Below are positions 6,191-12,670 of a stretch of DNA of 12,670 bases, piece after piece. Under the pieces are notes generated by a model, which was not told the origin of the DNA, did no database searches, and saw only the letters and a list, made by a program, of their open reading frames with translations. Source of the stretch: an uncultured Eubacteriales bacterium (lineage in GTDB: Bacteria > Bacillota > Clostridia > Oscillospirales > Acutalibacteraceae); contig CAKSIH010000022.1 of NCBI GenBank assembly GCA_934462705.1, positions 1 to 12,670 of the forward strand. Reading direction: 5' to 3'. Position numbers and translations under genes: made by a program. Positions within the stretch are counted from its first letter, which is position 1, and each line of letters begins with the position of its first letter.

Positions 6191-7921
6191 CTATTCATCG
6201 ATTAACTGTGAACAGTACACAATGCCCGAAAGCACAAAGTAAACGCAAGGGAGTGCGACTCCGTTTCCCCACATTTTATATTCTGCGGAATCCGAGTGGG
6301 GCTTTTTCAGCCATTTTCGGACTTGATTTTCTGTTTTGGATTTAGTGGTTTTTCCTATAGCCTTATTGTAATTATCAAAAATCTGTTGCCATTTCGCTAT
6401 TTCTTCATCTGTTGGATTTTCAGTTTCTAAATCTGCACATCAAAAATCAGGAAAGCCTTGAAGTCTTGCACATTCTGTTGGTGTAAGCCTTCGCACAATG
6501 TACCCGAATTGAACTGCTCCCGGACCTTTGGCTACAGGTGTTGGTTCCAGTTCTTTTGAAATTGAAGGATTAAACTTTGCATTTTCACCTTGGTTAAAAG
6601 CATCTCGACCTATACCGTAAGCTATAGCATGATGGTCAATCGTGTTTAATGTAAAACTGATATTTTCATTTATTCCGCTGCCTTGCGGACCATTCTTATT
6701 GCTTCTTCCAATCATAGACCCTTGCAAAATAAAAGTTTGCTGTTTGGTGTTTGATGCGGCATTTAGAGTTCCGCTTTTATTTCCGAGTGTTCGCACTTCA
6801 TCTCGCTGATTTTGTGTAAATGGTATGTTCTCCACAACTGCCACACCGCCTTGATTACAAGACGAATTTCCACAATTTTTATCCAGAGTCCGGGAAGTAT
6901 TTGCCTCGTAAAAACCGCTGTGTGGATTATCTTATTTCATGGAATTACTGTCTTTTGAGCAAATACCATATGTTTTTGCTACTTTGTCCATGATAAGAGG
7001 AACTTTGTTCCCACCTGTACCCATGCTTGAAGTGAGTGTTTGCACACAACCACCTTTAGAAATTTTTACACGACTGTCTGAAGGATGGTTTTCAACAGAC
7101 ATAACTGTCTCTAAAATGCATGGGGGATGATGTGATTGAGCTCTTAAAGTAGAAGTAACAGCTTCGGTTACATCCATCCGACTTCCGCCTTGGTCGTTTA
7201 AGCAGAGGTTGCTTGTTTCTCCAGTGCTATTCGTAAAACTTCCGGCAGTTCTTTGCCACGCCTTAAAGCTCTGTGCAGAATACCCTGACACGCCCTCGGA
7301 CTCAAATAATATCTTTCCGGCACATTTACTTCCAAAATCTGCGACAAGGTAGATGCGCTTTCTTCTCTGGGGGACTCCCCAGTATTGTGCATCGAACACT
7401 CGCCACGCGAGGGAGAAATCATCTCCCACAACCTCTCCGGCATTTGACCATTTTGTAGGTTTAGGAACAGAAAAATCTTGTTCCTTGATTTTGTAGATAC
7501 TTTCGAGGACGCATCGGAAGTCTCCTCCTTGATTTGATGAAAAGGCTCCGGGGACATTTTCCCACATGATCCATCTTGGATATTTTCCATTCGTTTTACA
7601 CCTCATTTCTTTTATAATTCTGATTGCTTGATAAAATAGTGTGGACTGCTTTCCGTCAAGACCAGCTCTCTTTCCCGCAACACTCATATCTGTGCATGGC
7701 GAACCGAAAGTTATAATGTCCACAGGTTCTATATTTGCTCCGTTTATCTTATTTATGTCACCGTAATGTTTCATAAAGGGCAGCTTTTTTGTTGTAACAA
7801 GTATAGGGAATGGTTCGATTTCACTTGCCCATAAAGGCTTAATTCCACACATTAATCCGCCAAGAGGGAAACCTCCGCTGCCATCAAACAAAGAGCCTAA
7901 AGTTAAACTACAATTCATCAT
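6191..7921 (-). pseudogene. C5-cytosine DNA methyltransferase with two in-frame stop codons
   Basis: A phage Dcm-type enzyme that would methylate cytosine with S-adenosylmethionine. The 577-codon frame is intact in phase from ATG 7921 to TAG 6191 but is cut by TAA at codon 330 (6932-6934) and TGA at codon 494 (6440-6442). Visible motifs are I (FDGSGGFPLGG, residues 12-22), catalytic IV (GSPC, Cys76), VI (WENVPG, 120-125) and VIII (QRRKRIYLV, 185-193). After the first stop come family-like text (DNPHSGFYEA) and motif IX (RRLTPTECARLQGFPDF). After the second stop come NPHSD-type residues and motif X (GNGVALPCV). The TGA sits where relatives carry Trp (TGG). The 329-residue product keeps the catalytic Cys but lacks motifs IX and X, so it is probably inactive. 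The gene overlaps the upstream methyltransferase by 14 bp. Confidence 0.88.
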
Positions 7922-9146
7922 TTTTCACAGCTTCCGTATACGGAATTTTTCTATTATCTTTAAGTAAAAACACATCATCGCTACCGCAAAGTTCTATGTA
8001 TCTTCGGACAATTACTGAGGCATACTTCGGATCAAGTTCTATACAAAAGCAAATTCTGTCCATCTGCTGACAGGCAATAAGTGTCGAACCTGAACCGCCA
8101 AAGGTATCAAGCACGATACTATTAACAGACGAGGAATTTTTTATTGGGTAGCAAAGGAGCGGTATCGGCTTCATGGTTGGATGGTCGGCGTTTTTCTTTG
8201 GTTTATCGTATCGCCAAATTGTAGACTCCGCTCGTCCTGCATACCATTTGTGTTTCCCGGTTTTAAGCCAGCCGTAAAGTATCGGTTCATGACCCCATTG
8301 GTAAGGGGACTTGCCCATAACAAACGAGTTCTTTTCCCATATACATACACCGCTTAAATGAAAACCTGCATCAATAAATGCTTTTCTGAAATTTAATCCC
8401 TCTGTATCAGCATGAAATATGTATGCAGAACCACCGTCAGCTAGGTGAGAAGCCATATTTTTAAAAGAGGATAACAAGAACCCATAGAAGTTCTCATTAT
8501 CCTGCTTATCGTTTTTGATTTTTAGTCCGCTGGCACTTTCAAAGTCCACGTTATATGGTGGGTCTGTAAGTATTAAATTAGCTTTTTTGCCATCCATTAA
8601 AACCTTTACATCTTCGGGATTAGTGGCATCGCCGCAGACCATTCGGTGTTTTCCAAGAAGCCATATATCACCTCGATTTACAAATGCTGCTTCTTCGAGA
8701 GCCTTTGTTACGTCATAACCATCGTCTTTTCCTTCTTTTTCGTCAGCTTTTGAGAAGAGCTCGTCAATTTCTGTAAGATCAAATCCTGTAAGTGCTATGT
8801 CAAAATCGCTGTCGCTTAAATCTTTGAGCAAATCAGTTAAAAGCGGGATATCAAATTCTCCTCCTATTTTATTTAGTGCAACGTTGAGTGCTTTTTCTTT
8901 GTTGCTGTCAAGGTCTAAAACCACACATTCTACTTCAGAAAGTCCCATATTTTTCAGGATTTTGTACCTCTGATGTCCGCCCACAATGTTTCCGGTCCTC
9001 TTGTTCCAGATTACAGTCTCGACGTAGCCAAATTCATCTATGCTGCGCTTAAGTTTTTCGTACTCAGCATCGCCCGGCTTTAAGTCTTTTCTCGGATTGT
9101 ATTTTGCCGGATTTAGTTTGTTAATCGCTACTTTTTCTATTTGCAA
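7908..9146 (-). CDS. ParB-like domain fused to N6-adenine/N4-cytosine DNA methyltransferase
   Basis: Numbering is from the longer frame beginning at 9188. Residues 15 to about 110 form a ParB/sulfiredoxin-type domain (NPAKYNPRKDLKPGD; GGHQRYKIL at 70-78). Residues 175-405 form a beta-class methyltransferase: the catalytic DPPY motif IV at 209-212, HPTMKP at 336-341, and the AdoMet-binding motif I FGGSGST at 363-369. The order IV then I is what defines the class. It would methylate phage DNA, probably without a cognate nuclease, as phage orphan enzymes do. I chose TTG 9146 because AGGTGG lies 5 nt upstream. The alternative in-frame GTG (9188) lies inside the terminator stem at 9182-9208 and lacks a ribosome binding site. 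The gene overlaps the C5-MTase by 14 bp. Family assignment is firm; substrate base (A or C) is not decided. Confidence 0.92.
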   Translation of the reverse strand: MQIEKVAINKLNPAKYNPRKDLKPGDAEYEKLKRSIDEFGYVETVIWNKRTGNIVGGHQRYKILKNMGLSEVECVVLDLDSNKEKALNVALNKIGGEFDIPLLTDLLKDLSDSDFDIALTGFDLTEIDELFSKADEKEGKDDGYDVTKALEEAAFVNRGDIWLLGKHRMVCGDATNPEDVKVLMDGKKANLILTDPPYNVDFESASGLKIKNDKQDNENFYGFLLSSFKNMASHLADGGSAYIFHADTEGLNFRKAFIDAGFHLSGVCIWEKNSFVMGKSPYQWGHEPILYGWLKTGKHKWYAGRAESTIWRYDKPKKNADHPTMKPIPLLCYPIKNSSSVNSIVLDTFGGSGSTLIACQQMDRICFCIELDPKYASVIVRRYIELCGSDDVFLLKDNRKIPYTEAVKNDEL

Positions 9147-9181
9147 ATTATCCACCTCTTCTTTAAAACTATGTATAACAA

Positions 9182-9208
9182 AAGGCACCTCGTATATCGA
9201 AGTGCCTT
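9182..9208 (-). terminator. Terminator-like hairpin after the RhuM/Fic gene
   Basis: The minus strand reads AAGGCACTTCG-ATATA-CGAGGTGCCTT, an 11-bp stem with one U-G pair. Together with the last stem bases it continues as TTTTGTT. It starts 28 nt after the RhuM/Fic stop codon and precedes the methyltransferase ribosome binding site. The T-run is short, so efficiency is uncertain. Confidence 0.6.
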
Positions 9209-9235
9209 AACAAAATTAATTTTTAAATTTATTAT

Positions 9236-10159
9236 TTAATTTAAAAAATTCATTATGAGCTTTATCATCGTTTCCTTTTCTGCAGGTTTTGACTCAGCCG
9301 TCATTATCGTGATAGCAACCAAAGTATAGTCGTCTATTATTTTTTCACCATCTTCAAATAGGGTCCCGTTTTTATTGAGAAAATACAAAAATAAAGCTGC
9401 AGCTATTCTTTTATTTCCATCTGAGAAAGAATGATTTTTAGTTATTAAATACAGCAAATTCGCAGCTTTCTCCTCAAGTGAAGGATAAACTTCCTGTCCT
9501 CCAAATGTCTGATAAATAGCACTAATGCTTGATTTGAAAGAATCATCTTTTTCATTGCCGAATAAATCACTTTCACTTCCAAACTTCATGCCATCAATGA
9601 CTTCTCGGCATTCTTCGTAAGTCAAAGTGTATGTGGCAGTATTTCCATCGGGTTTCTTTATCTTTTGATGGTCGTAATCATCAAGCAAATCAAGTGCCAC
9701 CGTGTATTTTTCTATTACGTCTAGAATCTGTTTGCTGTCAATTCTGTTATCTGCACGTTTCATAATCCGTATAACTTCTCCTAATTCATTTATACGATTA
9801 TTATTTACTGCATAGCCTTTTAGTATGTAATTCTTTAAAACTCCGTTTGCCCATTTACGAAATTCCACACCACGCTGCGATTTGACTCTATATCCTACTG
9901 ATATTATAACGTCTAAGCTATAAACTGATACCGGTTTATCTGAATTTGCAATGTGCAAAAAATGCACGTTGCTTTTGTCATCAAGTTCTTTTTCCTTAAA
10001 AATATTTTTTATATGCTTAGTAATTACCGACCTATCTCTCTCAAATAATTCAGACATCTGATTTTGAGTCAGCCATACCGTTTCGTTTTCGATATTGACA
10101 TCCAATTTTACGTTGCCGTCTTGTGCTTTAAAAATTACTAATTCTGCTTTCTGATTCAT
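9236..10159 (-). CDS. RhuM/Fic (Fic/Doc) family protein
   Basis: A two-part protein. Residues 1 to about 115 are the RhuM ('virulence protein RhuM') N-terminal domain (VWLTQNQMSELFERDRSVI; SVGYRVKSQRGVEFRKWAN at 87-105). Residues of about 145-307 form a Fic/Doc domain with the active-site motif HSFSDGNKR at 243-251. This fits the HxFx(D/E)GN(G/K)R pattern of AMP- or other NMP-transferases. His243 is the expected catalytic residue, so the site looks intact. No clear inhibitory S/TxxxE motif or neighbouring antitoxin gene was found. A candidate promoter lies upstream and a terminator downstream, so it may be expressed apart from the late genes, as phage morons are. It could act as a toxin, or modify a host or rival-phage target; this is inference. 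Start ATG 10159 has GAGAGG 11 nt upstream. Confidence 0.93.
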   Translation of the reverse strand: MNQKAELVIFKAQDGNVKLDVNIENETVWLTQNQMSELFERDRSVITKHIKNIFKEKELDDKSNVHFLHIANSDKPVSVYSLDVIISVGYRVKSQRGVEFRKWANGVLKNYILKGYAVNNNRINELGEVIRIMKRADNRIDSKQILDVIEKYTVALDLLDDYDHQKIKKPDGNTATYTLTYEECREVIDGMKFGSESDLFGNEKDDSFKSSISAIYQTFGGQEVYPSLEEKAANLLYLITKNHSFSDGNKRIAAALFLYFLNKNGTLFEDGEKIIDDYTLVAITIMTAESKPAEKETMIKLIMNFLN

Positions 10160-10193
10160 TTACTCTTTATCCTCTCATTTTAAGGTTATACCC

Positions 10194-10222
10194 ATATTAA
10201 CTCTAATTTCTACTTTATTCAA
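10194..10222 (-). promoter_or_regulatory. Candidate sigma-70 promoter for the RhuM/Fic gene
   Basis: TTGAAT (10217-10222) and TAATAT (10194-10199) on the minus strand are spaced by exactly 17 nt, each matching the consensus at four of six positions. The box overlaps the stop codon of the PnuC-like gene. The predicted start site (about 10187) lies about 28 nt before the RhuM/Fic start codon. In AT-rich DNA such matches are not rare. Confidence 0.4.
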
Positions 10223-10451
10223 CACGTTGTTCCTTTTGATTCACTTTTTTCCAAGAAATTATCCCACAAACTGCGAGTATTACTTGTACAAAATCAAGGA
10301 GGCTTCTTCCATATGTGCCATTATGAAAGTCCAACGCACACCATAGGATGTCTCCAATCAGCCAAATGTAAAAACACAGTATATTTTTTCTTATATTTAA
10401 GACGGTGCCAATCAACGAAATTGCTGTCAAGAACCACGTTATATCCGTCAT
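10215..10451 (-). CDS. Small PnuC-like (nicotinamide mononucleotide transporter family) membrane protein
   Basis: 78 residues with three hydrophobic segments (about 4-18, 24-42 and 51-66) joined by the family-like stretch LNIRKNILCFYIWLIGDILWC and a basic tail (SWKKVNQKEQR). It resembles short single-module PnuC-like proteins found in phages. It is about a third of the length of a full bacterial PnuC, so it would have to oligomerise to form a channel. The start codon overlaps the terminase small subunit stop (ATGA), indicating coupled translation in the packaging operon. A role in NAD precursor uptake or membrane interaction during infection is possible but unproven. The family call rests on pattern resemblance only. 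Confidence 0.7.
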   Translation of the reverse strand: MTDITWFLTAISLIGTVLNIRKNILCFYIWLIGDILWCALDFHNGTYGRSLLDFVQVILAVCGIISWKKVNQKEQRVE

Positions 10452-11035
10452 CCTTTTTTCCTCCTTGCTGTTAGGAGTAGCTCCATCACGTTGTCTTGTG
10501 GTGTGTCTGAAAAATTAGTTGTGCAGTTTTGTTTTACGATATCAAAAATTTCATACCAGATGATGTTTGCCTGCTTTTGAAATCCCACACTCATTTGTAC
10601 AAATGGATTTGCAATCGCGGCACCTGTGGTTGGATGCTTACCTAAAAATCCAAACTTACTTATTGCTTCTTCGCATTGTATGTATCTCGCAAACGCCTGA
10701 GAATAGGATTCCACTAGTCTTGGATTTACAAACTGATCGCATTTTCGTTTTTTAAGCCACAGCCACGTTTCTTCGAAGATTTTATCTGCTCCGAGTGGTT
10801 TTCCGTCTTTTTGCTCAGAACTTAAATATTCACTTGGTTTTGGAATCTGACTGCCTTCCAAATCCTCCGGCTCTAAAAAGTCAGAACTATCTAATTCGAA
10901 TGAAGGCTCATCGTCTAGGTCAATCGGTTCAAAAACTCGTGCCGACCTTCCCGATGCTATTTTTTGGGCTAAAGAGTCCGGCTTATCTCCGGCACGGACT
11001 CTTCGTCCTCCTCTGTATGTTCCATCCTTTGACAC
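10448..11035 (-). CDS. Terminase small subunit, P27 family
   Basis: The 195-residue DNA-recognition subunit of the packaging terminase; with TerL it initiates packaging. The N-terminus is basic (MSKDGTYRGGRRVRAGDKP). An acidic linker follows to about residue 65, then a helical domain with the P27-type signature (ETWLWLKKRKCDQFVNPRL near residue 89 and YSQAFARYIQCEEAI near 111). A conserved LGKHPTTGAAIANPFVQM stretch lies around residue 126. It starts at GTG 11035, the codon that fits the AAAGGATGTG site 9 nt upstream and the expected N-terminus. It precedes the PnuC-like gene with an ATGA overlap. Unusually, about 6 kb of other genes separate it from TerL. Confidence 0.9.
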   Translation of the reverse strand: MSKDGTYRGGRRVRAGDKPDSLAQKIASGRSARVFEPIDLDDEPSFELDSSDFLEPEDLEGSQIPKPSEYLSSEQKDGKPLGADKIFEETWLWLKKRKCDQFVNPRLVESYSQAFARYIQCEEAISKFGFLGKHPTTGAAIANPFVQMSVGFQKQANIIWYEIFDIVKQNCTTNFSDTPQDNVMELLLTARRKKG

Positions 11036-11221
11036 TTTTTCACATCCTTTCTTTAAAATAGAATCCCCGAAAGGCCGTTAGCTTACCCTTCGGGAAAATA
11101 TAGGGTTAATACCCTGTTTGAATCGGATTTTTTTCACGCGTTTCCCCACGCCCGTTGCTCCCAGAGGGGAGAGGAGAGATTTTACTCCCCCCTCCGGGGA
11201 GGCGGCCGAAGCCGCTCGCCT
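11036..11221 (-). other. GC-rich, hairpin-dense spacer upstream of the terminase small subunit
   Basis: No coding frame is seen. Reading the minus strand after the 104-residue gene: GCGGC-TTCG-GCCGC (a perfect stem with the extra-stable UUCG loop, near 11203-11216), then a CTCCCC/GGGGAG stem. A 17-base pyrimidine tract follows, then GGGT-ATTA-ACCC (11102-11113). Last is CCCGAA/TTCGGG (11066-11094) shortly before the terminase ribosome binding site. Only a seven-A tract, and no T-run, follows any of these, so they are not classical terminators on this strand. Confidence 0.6.
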
Positions 11222-11536
11222 TTAAAGTTTGATTAGTGCGGCGTACCTTGCGTAATCGTAGCCTTCGGCGTTGATTGCTAATGCCTCGTCGTTTCTGGTT
11301 TCCTCGCGGAAAAGGAAGCACCTTGCGGTTCCGTCTTTCTCCTCGCCGCACTCGTTCGTGATCTCTTTTACAAACTCGTTCTCCTCGTTTAAGTTTTGGA
11401 TCAGGTTCTCGTAGGCCTCGTGAACTAAAACCTTCTCGCCGATCACCTTGAACCTTTTTTGTTCTCCAAGCCTTCTTTCCTCGTTGCTTAAAAGCTCCTC
11501 TCTGTTTTTTGCTTTGCGTGAAAAAAATCCTGTCAT
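11222..11536 (-). CDS. Conserved phage protein of unknown function (104 residues, DUF6329-like)
   Basis: I associate this sequence with phage proteins annotated DUF6329, from memory and without certainty; no function is known to me. The product is charged and soluble, starting MTGFFSRKAKNREELL, with a Glu/Asn-rich middle (residues 47-66) and an ordered end (GTARCFLFREETRNDEALAINAEGYDYARYAAL). There is no signal peptide or membrane segment. The start ATG at 11536 has AAAAGGAG 8 nt upstream. Codon use differs sharply from the neighbours: GAG dominates over GAA, AAC over AAT, and GCC, ATC, TAC and CTC are frequent. The coding and flanking downstream sequence is visibly richer in GC. This suggests separate ancestry. 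It is preceded by a folded element (11568-11656) and followed by a hairpin-dense spacer. Confidence 0.8.
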   Translation of the reverse strand: MTGFFSRKAKNREELLSNEERRLGEQKRFKVIGEKVLVHEAYENLIQNLNEENEFVKEITNECGEEKDGTARCFLFREETRNDEALAINAEGYDYARYAALIKL

Positions 11537-11567
11537 TTTAAAAACTCCTTTTATTAATTTTGCGTTA

Positions 11568-11656
11568 GGGTTTGTTCCCTTTCGCTTGATTACATATTAC
11601 CTCTACTCGCCACTACTATCAAGCTAATTCTGTACTTTTAAAGGTAGAACAAACCC
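11568..11656 (-). ncRNA. Candidate structured RNA / leader element upstream of the 104-residue gene
   Basis: Three nested complementary pairs are visible. GGGTTTGTTC/GAACAAACCC (10 bp, 11568-11577 with 11647-11656) is the outermost. Inside, CCTTT/AAAGG (11578-11582 with 11640-11644) is offset by a two-base bulge. Innermost is GCTTGAT/ATCAAGC (11584-11590 with 11618-11624). The last closes a 27-nt loop. On the minus strand it ends about 31 nt before the start codon of the 104-residue gene. There is no coding frame. It has no T-run, so it is not a terminator. I could not match it to a hammerhead or to a riboswitch I know. Confidence 0.55.
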
Positions 11657-11764
11657 GCATTCTATCTAGCTTTTACGTCACTAGTACCAAAGCAAAAACA
11701 AGCTCCATTTGGTGGTTTATATTGAAAAATTCTCCATTTAGAGCCCCCAGAAATCTAAACTGCT
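11657..11764. other. Spacer after the HNH gene
   Basis: No gene was seen. It contains an 8-bp direct repeat, CTCCATTT (11703-11710 and 11732-11739), and no convincing promoter or terminator. Confidence 0.4.
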
Positions 11765-12118
11765 TTATCCCCAACGACCACCTTCACGTGCAGTAATTTT
11801 TGAGTGACAGCTTTTGCAAAGGCTCATTAAGTTTTCTTCTCGATGAGTACCACCCTGGGAAAGAGGCACGATATGATGGACTTCCTCCACAGGTTTTAAA
11901 ATGTTTTTTCTCTCGCACAGCTCACAAACTGGATGATCTTTAATATAAAGTTGCCTGATTTTTCTCCAGCGGCTTCCATATCGTTTATAGGTATCAGGAT
12001 CACGTTTATATTTGTTGTAGTATCGGCTTTCAAGTTTTTTGTGTTTATAGCAATATAAATCTTCTGTAAGTTCCGGGCATCCTCTAAACCTGCATGAACT
12101 TTTAGGTTTTTTCGGCAT
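11765..12118 (-). CDS. HNH endonuclease
   Basis: A 117-residue HNH nuclease, the kind that in HK97-type phages works with the terminase at DNA cleavage. The core is CELC (Cys65, Cys68), VHHIVPL (His81, His82), N96 in EENLMSLC, CKSC (Cys101, Cys104) and a final His105. That is the full HNH set plus a structural zinc site. An additional N-terminal Cys/His cluster (Cys9, Cys14, Cys23, His26) could bind a second zinc. The start ATG at 12118 is preferred over an in-frame ATG at 12133, because GGAGGTGA lies just upstream of 12118 and would fall inside the longer frame. It is first in the packaging operon, downstream of a stem-loop and a TATAAT box. Confidence 0.93.
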   Translation of the reverse strand: MPKKPKSSCRFRGCPELTEDLYCYKHKKLESRYYNKYKRDPDTYKRYGSRWRKIRQLYIKDHPVCELCERKNILKPVEEVHHIVPLSQGGTHREENLMSLCKSCHSKITAREGGRWG

Positions 12119-12141
12119 CACTTTCACCTCCATATAGATTA

Positions 12142-12165
12142 AGCCTCCACAATCTTGTGAAGGCT
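12142..12165 (-). promoter_or_regulatory. Leader stem-loop upstream of the HNH gene
   Basis: The minus strand reads AGCCTTCACA-AGAT-TGTGGAGGCT, a 10-bp stem with one U-G pair and a 4-nt loop. It has no following T-run. It lies between the putative promoter box and the HNH ribosome binding site, so it may protect the 5' end of the late transcript or affect translation. Confidence 0.5.
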
Positions 12166-12184
12166 CTTGATTTCAATCTTCCTA

Positions 12185-12190
12185 ATTATA
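12185..12190 (-). promoter_or_regulatory. TATAAT box, candidate late promoter
   Basis: A perfect TATAAT on the minus strand lies between the regulator gene and the HNH gene. No good -35 box stands 16-18 nt upstream (AGAGTA at 17 nt). That would suit a promoter that needs an activator, such as the product of the adjacent gene. That link is inference. Confidence 0.4.
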
Positions 12191-12226
12191 ATAGTAAACC
12201 AAATGTATACTCTAAAACAATCAACT

Positions 12227-12634
12227 TTACTCTACTCTTTTTAAAATTTTTATGGCCCTATCATGTAATTTATAAGCATTTTGAATGCTATATCCCATCT
12301 CAAGAGCAATCTGTTCCCACGTTCTAAAACATAGGTACCTAAGTTCAAGTAAGGTCTGAAGTTCCGGATTTTGAACCTTTTTGATTGTAGAAACTATATT
12401 TTTCTTTATTCCCACCAACTCTTCTATATCTTTATTAATTTCCGTCTCTAAATCCACTATTTTTGTTATAACGTCTGCCATCCGGCTCTGACTTTTAGTT
12501 CCACTAACTGGCACATCCGAAAGCGTAGATGTTGCTTTGGTTGCAAGTTCGTGAAGTGAGATGATTTGCTCCAGCTTGCTGTTAATCCTTTGATCGATAC
12601 GATAAGCCTGATTTAAAAATTCTTTTGTGGTCAT
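12227..12634 (-). CDS. Phage late transcription regulator-like protein (sigma-70 region 4-like; DUF1492/ArpU type)
   Basis: 135 residues. The N-terminal two thirds (to about residue 95) is a helical, coiled-coil-like stretch (MADVITKIVDLETEINKDIEELVGIKKN). The C-terminus is a helix-turn-helix resembling sigma region 4 (LELRYLCFRTWEQIALEMGYSIQNAYKLHDRAIKIL). This layout is that of small phage activators placed just before packaging genes (DUF1492/ArpU/RinA-like), which switch on late transcription. The start ATG at 12634 follows GGAAGG at 7 nt; an upstream in-frame TTG at 12649 overlaps that site and is rejected. It would act on a promoter downstream, the best candidate being the TATAAT at 12185-12190. 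Confidence 0.85.
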   Translation of the reverse strand: MTTKEFLNQAYRIDQRINSKLEQIISLHELATKATSTLSDVPVSGTKSQSRMADVITKIVDLETEINKDIEELVGIKKNIVSTIKKVQNPELQTLLELRYLCFRTWEQIALEMGYSIQNAYKLHDRAIKILKRVE

Positions 12635-12670
12635 AAAAACACCTTCCAAATTACAAATTTAAAAATTTAT

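Noticed and set aside
6440..6442. TGA read as tryptophan (alternative genetic code or recoding)
   Set aside because: TGA is used as a real stop in the ATGA overlaps of terminase, portal and TerS genes, and the same gene has a second stop (TAA). Nonsense mutation is simpler.
7198..7590. 130-codon minus-strand open frame within the C5-MTase
   Set aside because: It is out of frame with clear methyltransferase motifs (catalytic Cys region and QRRKRIYLV) and has no family resemblance: a shadow frame.
7932..7945. Perfect 14-bp palindrome TTCCGTATACGGAA
   Set aside because: It falls inside the coding end of the ParB-MTase gene, can form only a 5-bp hairpin with a usable loop, and has no second copy that I saw.
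11106..11351. 81-codon Arg-rich frame overlapping the 104-residue gene and spacer
   Set aside because: Its composition (Arg/Gly/Pro) is an artefact of reading GC-rich sequence out of frame; the 104-residue frame has a good ribosome binding site and ordinary composition.
11568..11656. Hammerhead ribozyme at the folded element
   Set aside because: A GAAA is present, but the required CTGATGA box is absent at the right place, so the hammerhead core cannot form.

Overview
The window is the packaging and capsid end of a tailed (siphovirus-like, HK97-type) bacteriophage genome, most likely a prophage of a low-GC Bacillota host of the Clostridia type. This rests on AT-rich sequence, strong AAGGAGG-type ribosome binding sites, standard genetic code with TGA used as stop, and recognisable phage families. 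The host genus cannot be read from the window. Every supported gene lies on the minus strand, so the operon reads from the right edge (upstream) to the left edge (downstream).

Layout in transcription order: a small sigma-region-4-like late regulator (12634-12227); a TATAAT-type promoter box and a leader stem-loop; an HNH endonuclease (12118-11765); an intergenic stretch with an elaborate folded element (11656-11568); a 104-residue phage protein with unusually GC-rich codon use (11536-11222), followed by a hairpin-dense spacer; terminase small subunit (11035-10448); a PnuC-like small membrane protein coupled to it by ATGA; a RhuM/Fic gene with its own candidate promoter and terminator (moron-like); a ParB-MTase fusion; a cytosine-5 MTase broken by two in-frame stop codons; a 'virulence-related' phage protein; a DUF4314 gene interrupted by a short structured insertion; a 0.5 kb gene-poor, repeat-rich stretch; an 87-residue hypothetical protein with its own terminator; then terminase large subunit, portal, ClpP-like prohead protease (joined by ATGA overlaps) and the start of the HK97-type major capsid protein, which runs off the left edge.

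The HNH nuclease and the two terminase subunits would cut and package DNA through the portal. The ClpP-like protease would mature the capsid, and the methyltransferases would modify phage DNA. The regulator at the right edge is placed to switch this late operon on.

The core packaging genes look intact, but the accessory part between them shows decay and turnover. There are two nonsense codons in the C5-MTase and an insertion in the DUF4314 gene. Two genes, TerL and the 87-residue protein, have their best ribosome binding site facing ATT and ATC/ATA instead of ATG. This fits a partly degenerate prophage. The most interesting items are the folded element at 11568-11656, the small insertion at about 5103-5210, and the self-contained RhuM/Fic unit. 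No CRISPR array, tRNA, rRNA or integrase was seen. No complete new system can be demonstrated from the sequence alone.
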